Positions 46,648 through 58,697 are shown, counted from the first letter of the stretch. The stretch: DNA of 64,000 nt from Maricaulis sp. (GCF_015665295.1 NZ_JADFAJ010000007.1:62001-126000); one strand, 5' to 3'. Made by a program: numbers and translations. The notes: generated by a model not told the origin, from the sequence alone.

Positions 46648-48036
46648 ATGAAGCTTGAGGAATTCGGCGCCTGGTCGCGACGCATCGCCGACTGGTCGAC
46701 AACCTATCTGGAAACCCTGCGTGACCGTCCGGTCCGCCCGGCCACAAGGCCCGGCGATGTGCTCAACGCCCTGCCCGTCTCACCGCCGGAAACGGCGACC
46801 GGGATGGATGCGATCTTTGCCGATTTCGAACGCCTCGTCCCCGACGCCATGACCCATTGGCAGCATCCGCGCTTCTTTGCCTATTTCCCCGCCAATGCGG
46901 CGCCCGCCTCAATGCTCGCCGAACAGCTCGTCAACACGATGTCGGCCCAGTGCATGCTGTGGCAGACCTCGCCGGCCGCGACCGAGATGGAAACCCGTAT
47001 GATCGACTGGCTGCGCCAGGCGGTGGGCCTGCCGACAGGCTGGCGCGGTGTGATCCAGGACAGTGCCTCCTCGGCGACCCTGTCCGCCGTCATGACCATG
47101 CGCGAGCGGGCGCTTGACTGGCGCGGTATCCAAACGGGCCTCAGCGGGGAAGCGGCACCGCGCATCTATGCCTCGGCCCAGACCCATTCCTCCGTCGACA
47201 AGGCGTGCTGGGTCGCCGGGATCGGCCAGGACAATCTGGTCAAGATCGCCACCACCGCCGACTACGGCATGGACCCGGATGCGCTGCGCGCCGCCATCCG
47301 GGCCGACCGCGCCGCCGGGCATCTGCCGGCCGGCATCGTGATCTGCGTCGGCGGCACCTCGATCGGCGCGAGCGACCCGGTCATGGCCGTCATCGAGGTC
47401 GCGCGAGCTGAAGGCCTCTACACCCATATCGATGCCGCCTGGGCCGGGTCGGCCATGATTTGCCCGGAGTTACGCCCGGTCTGGACGGGGGCCGAGCAGG
47501 CCGATTCCATCGTCTTCAACCCGCACAAATGGCTCGGCGCCCAGTTCGACTGCTCGGTGCAATTCCTCAAGGACCCGACCGACCAGCTCAAATCCCTCAC
47601 CCTGCGCCCTGACTATCTGGAAACACCGGGCATGGAGGATGCGGTCAATTACTCCGAATGGACCATCCCGCTCGGCCGCCGCTTTAGGGCGCTGAAACTC
47701 TGGTTCCTGATCCGCGCCTACGGGCTGGAAGGGCTGCGTACCCGCATCCGCAACCATATCGCCTGGTCAAACGAGGCCTGCGAAACCATCCGCGCCCTGC
47801 CCGGCCTGGAGATCGTCACCGAGCCCCGTTTCAGCCTGTTCAGCTTTGCCTGCACCACTGGTGACGACGCCACCGCGGCCCTGCTCGAGCGCATCAACAC
47901 TGACGGCCGCACCTATCTCACCCAGACCCGCCATGAGGGCCGCTACGTGATCCGTTTCCAGGTCGGGCAGTTCGACTGCACGCGGACGGATGTGATGGCG
48001 GCTGTGGGGGTGGTTGGGGATTTGGTTCAGCACTGA
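46648..48036 (+). CDS. pyridoxal-dependent aromatic amino acid decarboxylase family protein
   Basis: 462 residues, group II PLP decarboxylase. HWQHPRFFAYFPANAAPASM near the N terminus, MLWQTSPAATEMETRMIDWL, HVDAAWAGSA-type segment (HIDAAWAGSAMICPELR) and the PLP lysine in VFNPHKWLGAQFDCS. This is the pattern of aromatic-L-amino-acid (tryptophan/tyrosine/DOPA) decarboxylases; the true substrate is not determined. Three ATGs in a row occur at 46642-46650; the third (MKLEEFG) is best spaced from GAGGGG. Convergent with pyrG. Confidence 0.88.
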   Translation: MKLEEFGAWSRRIADWSTTYLETLRDRPVRPATRPGDVLNALPVSPPETATGMDAIFADFERLVPDAMTHWQHPRFFAYFPANAAPASMLAEQLVNTMSAQCMLWQTSPAATEMETRMIDWLRQAVGLPTGWRGVIQDSASSATLSAVMTMRERALDWRGIQTGLSGEAAPRIYASAQTHSSVDKACWVAGIGQDNLVKIATTADYGMDPDALRAAIRADRAAGHLPAGIVICVGGTSIGASDPVMAVIEVARAEGLYTHIDAAWAGSAMICPELRPVWTGAEQADSIVFNPHKWLGAQFDCSVQFLKDPTDQLKSLTLRPDYLETPGMEDAVNYSEWTIPLGRRFRALKLWFLIRAYGLEGLRTRIRNHIAWSNEACETIRALPGLEIVTEPRFSLFSFACTTGDDATAALLERINTDGRTYLTQTRHEGRYVIRFQVGQFDCTRTDVMAAVGVVGDLVQH

Positions 48037-48066
48037 TTTTCCTCCCCGGCCGTGGGGCGGAAAACC

Positions 48067-50096
<2,030 letters not shown>

Positions 50097-50185
50097 GAAT
50101 ACCGCCATAAGCCAGAACGCGCCGCCCGATCGGCAGCCCGTCCAGTGATATAAGGAGTTTCCGGTGCGATGCCAGCACCGCCCGG

Positions 50186-51232
50186 TCACATGGCGGCGCG
50201 TTTTATATCAGGCGAACCCTCTTGGCCAGCATCGTCTGCGGTTTGCGCTGCGGCCGCTGCGGCGGCGATCTCCGCCTTGCGCTGATTGGCTTCGGCCCGC
50301 GCCTGCAGGCGCTTGCGCAGATTGGACACGGTCCGGCCGATCTCGTTTTTCGAGCGTTCGATCGTGTCGCCATTGGCAAAGGCGGCATAGCTGCCCATGG
50401 CCAGCTCCTTGACCAGTTTGAGCGCCGCCGGCTCGGCATTGCGGCCATCCCCGAGCGCGCCGATCTGATCGATCAGGGCTTCGGCAACCTCGGCCGCCTC
50501 GCGGCGCCCGGCGCGCATGACATGGGCCCGCAATTCGCGGGCCGCGCGCTGCAGATCGTTGACATCCAGGGCGACCGGCACCTTGCCCTCGTCCTTCTTG
50601 GACGCTTCCAGCTCGACCGAGATGACGATGCGCATGGCGACCCGGCGCACACGTTCGCTGGTAACAGCCTCGCGCGCCTCCTTGACCCATTTCTGGGCAT
50701 TATTGAGCGCCTGCTCGTCATTCTCGACCATGGCCTTGAGGAAATTGGGCACCGCAATCGGCGGCGCGTCGGTCGAGCGTTCGGTGTCCTTGCGGCGATC
50801 CGGACCGATATAGTCCGAAGTCACGATGAAATCCTTGCGGCCCTTGATCAGGGTCTTGACCCGCTCCTCGGCAAACATGGTCGAGAAAGGCCGCACGATG
50901 ACATCATCGGCGCCACACTCGATCGCTTTGCGGATATGGCCGGTATCGCGACTCCAGGTCGTCAGCAACATGACAACGAACGGATTATTGCCCATCTCGC
51001 CACGGCGCACGGTTCGTACGAGGTGGAAGATATCGCTGTCAGTGGCACTCGACTCGGCGACGATCAGGGTCGGCGCACTGTCGGAGATTGCCGACTTGAA
51101 GTCCTTCAGTGTGGACACGCACTCGATCTGACGGAAACCGATTTCGAACAAGGCATAGCGCGTTGTCCGCTGGTTCACGTGCACAGGATCAAACAAAAGC
51201 ACGGTGGCCCGGGCGTAGTCGATTTCGGCCAT
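50186..51232 (-). CDS. response-regulator-like protein with degenerate receiver
   Basis: 348 residues. Residues 5-125 have a CheY-like fold, but the phospho-acceptor Asp is absent (TLIVAESSATDSD in place of the hhhhD strand), the N-terminal acidic pair is DP (VLLFDPVHVN), and the Lys-Pro is Arg-Pro (DDVIVRPFS). The remainder is a linker with DYIGPDRRK and a helical region (about 190-320) of unknown function ending in an Ala/Gln/Lys tail. I infer a phosphorylation-independent regulator. ATG 51232 (MAEIDYARATVLLF) is chosen; the frame goes to 51289. Confidence 0.7.
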   Translation of the reverse strand: MAEIDYARATVLLFDPVHVNQRTTRYALFEIGFRQIECVSTLKDFKSAISDSAPTLIVAESSATDSDIFHLVRTVRRGEMGNNPFVVMLLTTWSRDTGHIRKAIECGADDVIVRPFSTMFAEERVKTLIKGRKDFIVTSDYIGPDRRKDTERSTDAPPIAVPNFLKAMVENDEQALNNAQKWVKEAREAVTSERVRRVAMRIVISVELEASKKDEGKVPVALDVNDLQRAARELRAHVMRAGRREAAEVAEALIDQIGALGDGRNAEPAALKLVKELAMGSYAAFANGDTIERSKNEIGRTVSNLRKRLQARAEANQRKAEIAAAAAAAQTADDAGQEGSPDIKRAAM

Positions 51233-51305
51233 ACTCAATGGAGCTCCAGCGACGGCGAATGACGAGTTCAGCGTTGGAGTGTCCCGCAAATAGGTTTCGA
51301 TCCAC

Positions 51306-52055
51306 TTACCGCACTAGTTCGCTTTTGAGGCTTGCCGCCTTGATTATGGCTGCAAAATCAGTCGCGTTGAGGCTTGCCCCCCCGACGAGGGCGCCATCGA
51401 CATCGGCCAGTCCAAGCAGGTCGGAAGCATTGTCCGGCTTCACCGAACCGCCATAAAGAATACAGGTAGTTAGCGGGTCTGGCAGGCGCTCCCGCAAGGC
51501 CGCATGCATGCGCGCCACATCATTGATCGAGGCGGTCAATCCGGTCCCGATCGCCCATACAGGCTCATACGCTATGACCAAATCCACCCCGGTCTGATTT
51601 TGCGGCAGGGAGGCGGCCAATTGGCGCGCCACGACCTCAACCTCGCGCCCCGCCTCGCGTTCGGCGCGGGTTTCGCCAACACAGATCACCGGCACAAGCC
51701 CGGCCGCCAGGGCGGCATCGGCCTTGGCGCGGACATCGGCGTCGCTTTCGCCATGATCCGCACGGCGCTCGGAATGCCCGACGATCACGTGGGACGCGCC
51801 GGCATCGCGCAACATGTCAGCCGATACATCGCCGGTATGGGCGCCGCTGCGAGCGGCATGACAATCCTGCCCCCCGATGCGAATCGCCGTCCCCTCGCAG
51901 GCCCGGGCGGCCTGGTGCACGAGGGTCGAAGGCGGACAGACCAGCACGGTTGCCGGGCTTTGCGCCGCGACCGGCGCAATCTCGGAGAAAAAGCCGAGTG
52001 CTCCCGTGAGCCCGTGCATTTTCCAGTTTCCCGCGATGAGTGTCTGGCGTGTCAT
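51306..52055 (-). CDS. tpiA: triose-phosphate isomerase
   Basis: 249 residues, complete: IAGNWKMHG (Lys12), VIVGHSERRADHGE (catalytic His), VIAYEPVWAIGTGLTA (catalytic Glu) and ILYGGSVKPDNASDLL. Interconverts DHAP and glyceraldehyde-3-phosphate. Divergent from the ppiD-like gene, 175 nt away. Confidence 0.97.
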   Translation of the reverse strand: MTRQTLIAGNWKMHGLTGALGFFSEIAPVAAQSPATVLVCPPSTLVHQAARACEGTAIRIGGQDCHAARSGAHTGDVSADMLRDAGASHVIVGHSERRADHGESDADVRAKADAALAAGLVPVICVGETRAEREAGREVEVVARQLAASLPQNQTGVDLVIAYEPVWAIGTGLTASINDVARMHAALRERLPDPLTTCILYGGSVKPDNASDLLGLADVDGALVGGASLNATDFAAIIKAASLKSELVR

Positions 52056-52230
52056 CTTGCCTCCCCGACCGGCCCGTCCTGACCCCTGATGAGGCGGAAG
52101 GAGTAATGATCAAATCGGGCATCGGCAACGGTGCGAAGCCACAATCGCAGGACAACCGCCCCTCGCGCTTGCGAGGCCCATAGCGCGCCGTTACCTTCCG
52201 CGCCACGTTTCCAAAAGGCATTTCGGTCTC

Positions 52231-54162
52231 ATGCTGTCCAATTTCCGGTCCTTCGCCCAGTCGCCTCTCGCGCTCATCATCATCGTCCTGCTGGTCCTGG
52301 CCTTTGCCATGACCGGAGCCGGCGGCATCTTCACCGGCAGCGGCACCGCCGTCGTCGTGGTCGGCAATGAGCAGGTCAGCCAACGCGAACTGGCCACGGC
52401 CTTCGAACGCGAAGTGACACGCCTGCAGCAGCAGAATCCGGACATCACGCGCGAGATGGCGCGCGAGGAAGGCGTTGCCAGCCAGGTCCTGCAACAACAG
52501 ATCACCTTTGCCGCTCTCGCCGCCCGGGCCCATGACCTCGGACTGGAAATCTCGGACGCCGCAATTGTTCGTGAGGCCGCGGAGATTCCGGCATTCCGCA
52601 ATCCGGTCACCGAACGCTTCGACCCGGACACGATGCGCTCGGCCCTGCAGCGGGTCGGGATTACGGAAGACCAGTTTGCCAATGACATCGAAGGCGATCT
52701 GCTGCGCACACAGCTGATCCGCACGCTGGCCGGCCTTGCCGATGTGCCGGACCAGATTGCCGCAACGCGCTATCTTGTCGCCCAGGAGCAGCGCCGTATG
52801 TCGGCGCTCATTCTCGACGCCTCGACGGCCGACGAGATTGCCGATCCAACCGAAGCGGAATTGCAGGCATTCGTCGCCGAGACTCCGGGACAGAATGGCC
52901 AGCCGCTCTTCACCCGCCCGGAATTCCGCGGCATCACCCTGGTCCGCTTCCAGCTCGATGATTTCATCCGCGATGTCGCCATCGACGAGACGGTGCTGCG
53001 CGAGACGTATGACTACCAGGTCGAGACCAACCAGATCGGAACGCCTGCCCTGCGCAGCTTCACCCAACTGACTACACCGGATCAGGCCAGCGCCGAGGCC
53101 GCTGCAGATCGTCTCGCAAACGGCGAGACGCCGCAGGCCGTCGCCCTCGACCTCGGCCTCGAGACACCGCTGGTGCAGGACAATGTCCAGCGCCATGAAG
53201 TGCCGGACACCCAGCTGGCCGATACGATTTTCGCCATGACCCAGGACGAAACCCGCGCGGTCGAGGGGCGTTTCGGATGGAGCGCGGTCGTTGTCACCTT
53301 CGCGGAAGACGCCACCATCCCGAGCTTTGAGGACGAGCGCGAGGCCCTGCAGGCCGAAGCTGCGCGGGCCCAGGCGATGGATGACATGTATGCCGCCATC
53401 TCGGCTTTCGAAGCGGCCCGTGCCGATGGCGCCTCGCTGGAAGCGGCCGCCGAAAGCACCGGCACGCCGCTGGAGATTTTCCAGCCACTGGCCCAGAACT
53501 CCTTTGACGAGAGCCTGCAGTTTGACCCGGAGCGTTACCAGTCGCTGGCTCCGGAAATCCTGCCGGTCGCCTTCGAACAGGTCGAGGGTTTTGCCATCGA
53601 TCTGCGCTCTTACAACGAGACGGATTTCTTCACCTTGCGGGTCGACACGATCGTGCCGAGCCGACCGTTCGAACTCGACGAAGTGCGCGAGCAGGCTGAA
53701 AACCGCTGGCGCGCCATCCAGGTCGACACGCAGCTTCAGGCCCGTGCCGAGGATGCACTCGCACAACTCGAAGCCGGTGACGACCTCGAACTCGTTTCAC
53801 TGACCGCCGGCGGCCGCACAGAGAGCTCAACCCTCATTCGTGGCCAGACTGCAGGCGGCTTCACCCGCGCTGCGGTGTCGGCAGCCTTCACGATGTCGCC
53901 GGGCGAGTACCAGTTGCTGCCGGTTGCGGAAGGCCGCTATCTCATCCTCACGGTCGACGAAATCCTGCCTGCCAATATCGCGACCGCACCGGCAGCTGAC
54001 CTGGCGGGGATCGAGCGCGACCTGTCGGATGAACTCGGCAATGACGTGATTTTCGCGACCCGGGAATTCCTGCTGCGCGACTATGGCATTACCGATGCGT
54101 CGATCGACAACCGTCTCTATTCGCTGGCCATCGGCGAGACTGATCCCAGCTCGCCACAATGA
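52231..54162 (+). CDS. ppiD: periplasmic peptidyl-prolyl isomerase PpiD-like (SurA N-terminal domain)
   Basis: 643 residues. One N-terminal membrane helix (SPLALIIIVLLVLAFAMTGA), then a SurA_N-like helical region (VGNEQVSQRELATAFEREVT ... EEGVASQVLQQQITFAALAA) and a parvulin-like central domain whose second rotamase copy is weak. The C-terminal part (LQARAEDALAQLEAGDDLEL) is again PpiD-like. PpiD is a membrane-anchored chaperone for outer-membrane and exported proteins; isomerase activity is uncertain. Its stop overlaps the trpE start (ATGA), so it is co-translated with trpE. Confidence 0.85.
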   Translation: MLSNFRSFAQSPLALIIIVLLVLAFAMTGAGGIFTGSGTAVVVVGNEQVSQRELATAFEREVTRLQQQNPDITREMAREEGVASQVLQQQITFAALAARAHDLGLEISDAAIVREAAEIPAFRNPVTERFDPDTMRSALQRVGITEDQFANDIEGDLLRTQLIRTLAGLADVPDQIAATRYLVAQEQRRMSALILDASTADEIADPTEAELQAFVAETPGQNGQPLFTRPEFRGITLVRFQLDDFIRDVAIDETVLRETYDYQVETNQIGTPALRSFTQLTTPDQASAEAAADRLANGETPQAVALDLGLETPLVQDNVQRHEVPDTQLADTIFAMTQDETRAVEGRFGWSAVVVTFAEDATIPSFEDEREALQAEAARAQAMDDMYAAISAFEAARADGASLEAAAESTGTPLEIFQPLAQNSFDESLQFDPERYQSLAPEILPVAFEQVEGFAIDLRSYNETDFFTLRVDTIVPSRPFELDEVREQAENRWRAIQVDTQLQARAEDALAQLEAGDDLELVSLTAGGRTESSTLIRGQTAGGFTRAAVSAAFTMSPGEYQLLPVAEGRYLILTVDEILPANIATAPAADLAGIERDLSDELGNDVIFATREFLLRDYGITDASIDNRLYSLAIGETDPSSPQ

Positions 54163-55655
54163 CGCCGCACGCGCCGATCTCGCCTGACTTTGCGACGGTC
54201 GCCGCGCGTCTGGAGCGCGGTGAGACCTGTGTCATCCAGGCCCGGCGTGTCGACGACCTGCTGACGCCGGTGGCCGCCTATCTTCGGCTGGCGGCGGACC
54301 AGGCCAATACCTTCCTGCTCGAATCAGTCGAGGGCGGCGCCTGGCGCGGCCGATACTCGGCGATCGGGCTCGATCCGGACCTGATGTGGCAATGCCGCGA
54401 TGGCGTCGCCAGCGAGGCACGTGGCATGGATGTCGCGACGCGCCACTTCACGCCGATCGGTACCGACCCGATGACCGCCCTGCGCGACGTGATCGAGGCC
54501 GCCCACTGCCCCCTGCCCGATGACGCACCGCCGCTGGCCTCCGGCCTGTTCGGCTATGTCGGCTATGACATGGTGCGCTATCTCGAGCGCCTGCCCGCAG
54601 GCGCCGCGCCGGATCCGCTCGACCTGCCGGAATCAATCCTGCTGCGGCCGCAGACCATGGTCGTCTTCGACGCGCTGAAGCAGGAAATCCAGGTCTATTG
54701 CCCGGTCCGCCCGGGCGAGTATTCCGCCCGCGAAGCCTATGATGCCGCCGTCGAGCGCCTGCAGACAACCCTGCAAAAACTGGCCGGCGTCACGCCCGAG
54801 CAAACGCCGCCGGTCGGCCGGCTCGGCACGCGTCAGTCCAATCAGAGCGAGGACGCCTACCGCCAGGCCGTGGACGCGGCGCGTGCCTATATCCGCGCCG
54901 GCGACGCCTTTCAGGTTGTGCCCAGCCAGCGTTTCTCGGCCGATTATCCGGCCGACCCGTTCTGGCTCTATCGCTCGCTGCGACGCCTCAACCCCTCGCC
55001 CTTCCTCTTCTTTTTCCGCTTTGACGGGTTTGAAGTGGTGGGATCGAGCCCGGAGATCCTGGTCCGGCTGCGCGATGATGTCGTGACGATCCGCCCGATT
55101 GCCGGCACCCGCCCGCGCGGTCGCACGCCAGCCGAGGACGACGCCTTGGAAGCGGACTTGCTGGCCGACCCCAAGGAACGTTCGGAACACCTGATGCTGC
55201 TCGATCTTGGGCGCAATGATGTCGGCCGGATCGCAAAACCGGGCAGTGTCCGCATCACCGCGCGCGAGATCGTCGAGCGCTACAGCCATGTCATGCACAT
55301 CGTCTCCAATGTCGAGGGCGATCTGGCGGCGCAGGAAGATGTCGTCTCGGCCCTGTTCGCCGGTTTTCCGGCCGGGACCGTGTCCGGCGCCCCGAAAGTG
55401 CGGGCCATGGAAATCATCGACGAGCTCGAACCGCATCGTCGCGGTGTCTATGCCGGCGCCGTCGGCTATTTCAGCGCCGATGGCGGGATGGATACGGCGA
55501 TCGCATTGCGCACGGCGGTGTTCAAGGATGGCCGGATGCATGTCCAGGCGGGTGCCGGCGTCGTGCTTGACAGTGATCCGGAGTCGGAACGTGTCGAGAC
55601 GGTCAACAAGGCAGAAGCCCTGTTCCGTGCGGCGAGTGATTCACTCGGCCACTGA
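54159..55655 (+). CDS. trpE: anthranilate synthase component I
   Basis: 498 residues. N-terminal domain FLLESVEGGAWRGRYSAIGL, then the chorismate-binding domain: AYIRAGDAFQVVPSQRFSAD, PSPFLFFFRFDGFEVVGSSP, RPIAGTRPRGRTPAEDDALE and HVMHIVSNVEGDLA. First step of tryptophan synthesis with TrpG. It follows the ppiD-like gene directly; no leader peptide or attenuator is visible. Convergent with a deacetylase gene, 1 nt apart. Confidence 0.97.
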   Translation: MTPHAPISPDFATVAARLERGETCVIQARRVDDLLTPVAAYLRLAADQANTFLLESVEGGAWRGRYSAIGLDPDLMWQCRDGVASEARGMDVATRHFTPIGTDPMTALRDVIEAAHCPLPDDAPPLASGLFGYVGYDMVRYLERLPAGAAPDPLDLPESILLRPQTMVVFDALKQEIQVYCPVRPGEYSAREAYDAAVERLQTTLQKLAGVTPEQTPPVGRLGTRQSNQSEDAYRQAVDAARAYIRAGDAFQVVPSQRFSADYPADPFWLYRSLRRLNPSPFLFFFRFDGFEVVGSSPEILVRLRDDVVTIRPIAGTRPRGRTPAEDDALEADLLADPKERSEHLMLLDLGRNDVGRIAKPGSVRITAREIVERYSHVMHIVSNVEGDLAAQEDVVSALFAGFPAGTVSGAPKVRAMEIIDELEPHRRGVYAGAVGYFSADGGMDTAIALRTAVFKDGRMHVQAGAGVVLDSDPESERVETVNKAEALFRAASDSLGH

Positions 55656-55656
55656 T

Positions 55657-56688
55657 CTATTCAGACAGTGACGCCTGCAGGCCGGGCTCGGCCATGTGAA
55701 GCTGGTCCGCCAGCTCACCGGCCGTGACAAAGTCGAGGTCCGAGCGCCCCGGTTCGGCCAGCCAGGCCTCCAGAGTTTCCAGCGTCAGCGTGTGTGGATG
55801 TCCGATCACAACGGCGAACCCGTTCTCGCGGGCGAGCGCGACGGCCTCGTCGAGACGCGCCCGGATGGAAACCGTATCGAGATCGTGATCCAGGAAGATA
55901 TCGCGCTCGATCGATCGCAGACCCAGACCGGACGCGACTGCCCCGCCGCGGCTCGCCGCCGTCGTCAGGCTGTCGAGGAAGAGCGGATTCTCATGGCTGA
56001 TCGCCGCGAGCGCGACGCGCAGGGCGCGCGGGTCGGCGGTAAAACGGCTGCCCATGTGATTGTTGAGGCCGATCGCGCCCGGCACCTGTGCCATCGCCCA
56101 GCGCATGCGCGCCTGCAGGTCGGCATCGCTGAGCCCGATCCGCAGGGCATTGGGCCCCGGATCGGCCAGACCAACCGGCTCCATCGGCATGTGAAGCAGG
56201 ACGTCATGTCCGCTGGCCCGGGCCCGCACGGCGAGCGGCCCAGACGCTTCGGCATAGGGCAGGATGGCCAGGGTGAGTCGAACCGGCAGCGCAATGACAC
56301 GCTCGGCGGCAGCAACATCCAGCCCGGCATCATCGATCACCAGGACAATTTGCGGGCGCCGCCTCGGGTCCGTTGAAGGCACTGCGGATTCGGGGAGGAC
56401 CGGGCTCATATTTGATGAAGCCACATCAATCGGTGTCGCCAGCGCGGCGGTTTGTCCGCCGACCACGGGCAAATCGAGCGAATCAAAGTTGCGGGCGCGG
56501 CTGACCCGCACGCCCTGATGCTGGGCCGGGGCGTCGGCGGACGCCATGGCCGGCATCGGAAAACCGCCCTTGCTTGCGATCGAAAAGACAATTGCGCCAA
56601 GCAGATAAGCGGCAGCCGCCAACGCACCGGCCAAAGCCGGAATGGCGGAGTGGCGCGCCTTGAGCGGTGTCGGGGAAAGTCGGGTCAT
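55657..56688 (-). CDS. divergent polysaccharide deacetylase (YibQ family)
   Basis: 343 residues. Membrane helix (AGALAAAAYLLGAIVFSIAS) and a Pro/Ser-rich spacer, then the YibQ catalytic domain: PQIVLVIDDAGLDVAAAERV, LTLAILPYAEASGPLAVRAR, HDVLLHMPMEPVG and NGFAVVIGHPHTLTLETLEA. The family often lies beside peptidoglycan genes; the substrate is unknown. It separates trpE from trpG, on the opposite strand. Confidence 0.85.
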   Translation of the reverse strand: MTRLSPTPLKARHSAIPALAGALAAAAYLLGAIVFSIASKGGFPMPAMASADAPAQHQGVRVSRARNFDSLDLPVVGGQTAALATPIDVASSNMSPVLPESAVPSTDPRRRPQIVLVIDDAGLDVAAAERVIALPVRLTLAILPYAEASGPLAVRARASGHDVLLHMPMEPVGLADPGPNALRIGLSDADLQARMRWAMAQVPGAIGLNNHMGSRFTADPRALRVALAAISHENPLFLDSLTTAASRGGAVASGLGLRSIERDIFLDHDLDTVSIRARLDEAVALARENGFAVVIGHPHTLTLETLEAWLAEPGRSDLDFVTAGELADQLHMAEPGLQASLSE

Positions 56689-56787
56689 GACACCAGCTCG
56701 CGCGAGCCTGGTTAATCAGGCGTTAATGCGCTTGCGGGATTGGCGAAACCGGGTCCGGCGACTAGCTTTTCCGGCAAGGAGAGCCGC

Positions 56788-57378
56788 ATGCTGCTGATCA
56801 TCGACAATTACGACAGCTTCACCTTCAACCTGGTCCACTATTTCCAGGAATTGGGGGCACGGACCAAGGTCGTGCGCAATGACGCTTTGAGTGTGGCTGA
56901 AGCGCTGGCGCTGAAGCCGAGCGGAATTGTGCTTTCGCCCGGCCCGTGCGCGCCTGACAAGGCCGGTATCTGCCTCGATCTCATCGCCACGGCACCGGAT
57001 GATCTGCCCATTCTGGGTGTCTGCCTGGGTCACCAGTCGATCGGACAGGCGTTCGGCGGTGAAGTGATCTCGGCCAAGACCATCATGCACGGCAAAACAA
57101 GCCCGGTGGCGCATGACGGGACCGGGCTGTTTGCCGGACTTCCCAGCCCGTTCACGGCCACGCGCTATCATTCCCTTGCGGTGCGCCCGGAAAGCCTGCC
57201 CGACATGCTGGTCGCCACCGCCCATACCGCCGATGGCGAGATCATGGGGCTGGCGCACCGGACCCGGCCGGTCCATGGCGTCCAGTTCCATCCGGAATCG
57301 ATCGCCTCGGAGCACGGCCACGCCCTGCTGGCCAACTTCCTCGACCTCACCGGCCTGCCCCGCGCCCGGGCGGCCTGA
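56788..57378 (+). CDS. trpG: anthranilate synthase component II (glutamine amidotransferase)
   Basis: 196 residues, class I amidotransferase: [33 protein letters not shown], nucleophile Cys79 in [25 protein letters not shown] and the His-Glu pair in [13 protein letters not shown]. Supplies ammonia to TrpE. ATG 56788 follows AAGGAGAG; the frame from 56740 has no family sequence. No downstream gene for 296 nt before trpD. Confidence 0.95.
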   Translation: MLLIIDNYDSFTFNLVHYFQELGARTKVVRNDALSVAEALALKPSGIVLSPGPCAPDKAGICLDLIATAPDDLPILGVCLGHQSIGQAFGGEVISAKTIMHGKTSPVAHDGTGLFAGLPSPFTATRYHSLAVRPESLPDMLVATAHTADGEIMGLAHRTRPVHGVQFHPESIASEHGHALLANFLDLTGLPRARAA

Positions 57379-57674
57379 GACAAACCGCCGCCCGAGAGCG
57401 TTGAATTGCCCGCAGCCTCGCGCTACGTCCCGGGGGTTCGCTTTGTTCAACCCGGTGACAGGTATGCCGTCTTCGACCGTTTCATGTTCGTCTTTCCCGG
57501 CCCGTGCGGTCGGCCCGGCCGGCATGGCGCAGGCGACGCGCGTTCGATACGCTCAGCCGGACCGCCGATGGCGCGGCACCCGTCGATGGCGCATGACCGC
57601 CTCCTGACGGCCCCCGGGCTGATGGCCGACCGGCTTTGGGCCGGACTTGAATATAGCTGGCGAAACGACTGACA
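57379..57674. other. 296-nt trpG-trpD spacer with an unassigned 88-codon frame
   Basis: An open frame at 57406-57672 ends 2 nt before trpD, but its product (rich in Pro, Gly and Arg) matches nothing I recognise and it has no clear ribosome site. A TATAGC box preceded by TTGGGC (about 57641-57660) could be a trpD promoter. Elsewhere the trp genes are tightly packed, so this gap stands out. Confidence 0.4.
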
Positions 57675-58694
57675 ATGCAAAACATTTCCTTGTGCCTCAA
57701 CGCTTTCTCGCGCGGCAGTTATCCTGAGGACGCCGCCATTGCGGGTGCCTTTGACGAGCTCATGTCCGGCGATGTTGCCGATGCCGCGATCGGTGGTTTT
57801 CTGATCGGCCTCGCCGCGCTTGGCGAACGCCCGGTCGACATCGCGGCCGGCGCCCGTGCCATGCGCAGCCGGATGACACGGATCACCGCGCCGGAAGGCG
57901 CGATCGACACCTGCGGTACCGGCGGCGACGGCAAGGGCGCGTGGAACATCTCCACCGCTGCGGCCATTATCGCGGCCGGCGCCGGTGCCATTGTCGCCAA
58001 GCATGGCAATCGCGCCGCCTCGTCGAAATCCGGATCGTCCGACGTCCTCGCCCAGCTTGGCGTCAGACTTGATTGCCCGCCGCAAGCTGTGGAGCGGGCC
58101 CTCACCGAGGCCCGCGTCGGCTTTCTCTTCGCACCGGCGCACCACGCAGCGGTCCGCCATGTCGGTCCGGCCCGGCAGACGCTTGGCGTACGCACCGTGT
58201 TCAACCTGCTTGGCCCCCTGTCCAACCCGGCTGGTGTCAAACGGCAATTGCTCGGCGTTTATGACAGGCGCTGGCTCGTGCCGATGGCCGAGGCGCTGCG
58301 CAATCTGGGCTGCGAACACGCCCTCCTGATGTGCGGCGAGGACGGGATGGACGAGTTGACGACAACCGGTCGCTCCCACATCGCGGAGCTGCGTGATGGC
58401 GAAATCCGTGAATACAGCTTCCACCCGGAAGAAGCCGGCCTGCCGCTCGCATCCGCCGAAGCCCTGCAAGGCGGCTCGCCGCAGCTCAATGCCCAGGCCA
58501 TTCGCGACCTGCTCGACGGTGCATCCGGTGCCTTCCGCGACATTGCCGCGCTCAATGCCGGCGCAGCCCTCCTGCTTGCCGGACGAGCCGACAGCATTGC
58601 CGCCGGCACGCGGCTTGCCGAGGCCGCCATCGATGACGGCTCGGCGAAGGCCGCGCTCGCGCGCATGGTCGCCATCTCGCACGCGGAGGCCTGA
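57675..58694 (+). CDS. trpD: anthranilate phosphoribosyltransferase
   Basis: 339 residues. PRPP and metal motif DTCGTGGDGKGAWNISTAAA, GAIVAKHGNRAASSKSGSSD, AVRHVGPARQTLGVRTVFNL and LLGPLSNPAGVKRQ. Transfers phosphoribose to anthranilate. Overlap-free spacing of 3 nt to trpC. ATG 57675 is the only good start. Confidence 0.96.
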   Translation: MQNISLCLNAFSRGSYPEDAAIAGAFDELMSGDVADAAIGGFLIGLAALGERPVDIAAGARAMRSRMTRITAPEGAIDTCGTGGDGKGAWNISTAAAIIAAGAGAIVAKHGNRAASSKSGSSDVLAQLGVRLDCPPQAVERALTEARVGFLFAPAHHAAVRHVGPARQTLGVRTVFNLLGPLSNPAGVKRQLLGVYDRRWLVPMAEALRNLGCEHALLMCGEDGMDELTTTGRSHIAELRDGEIREYSFHPEEAGLPLASAEALQGGSPQLNAQAIRDLLDGASGAFRDIAALNAGAALLLAGRADSIAAGTRLAEAAIDDGSAKAALARMVAISHAEA

Positions 58695-58697
58695 TCC

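Noticed and set aside
51817-53766. A 649-codon open frame on the minus strand across tpiA and the ppiD-like gene
   Set aside because: Antisense shadow of two well-supported genes; no family motif or ribosome site.
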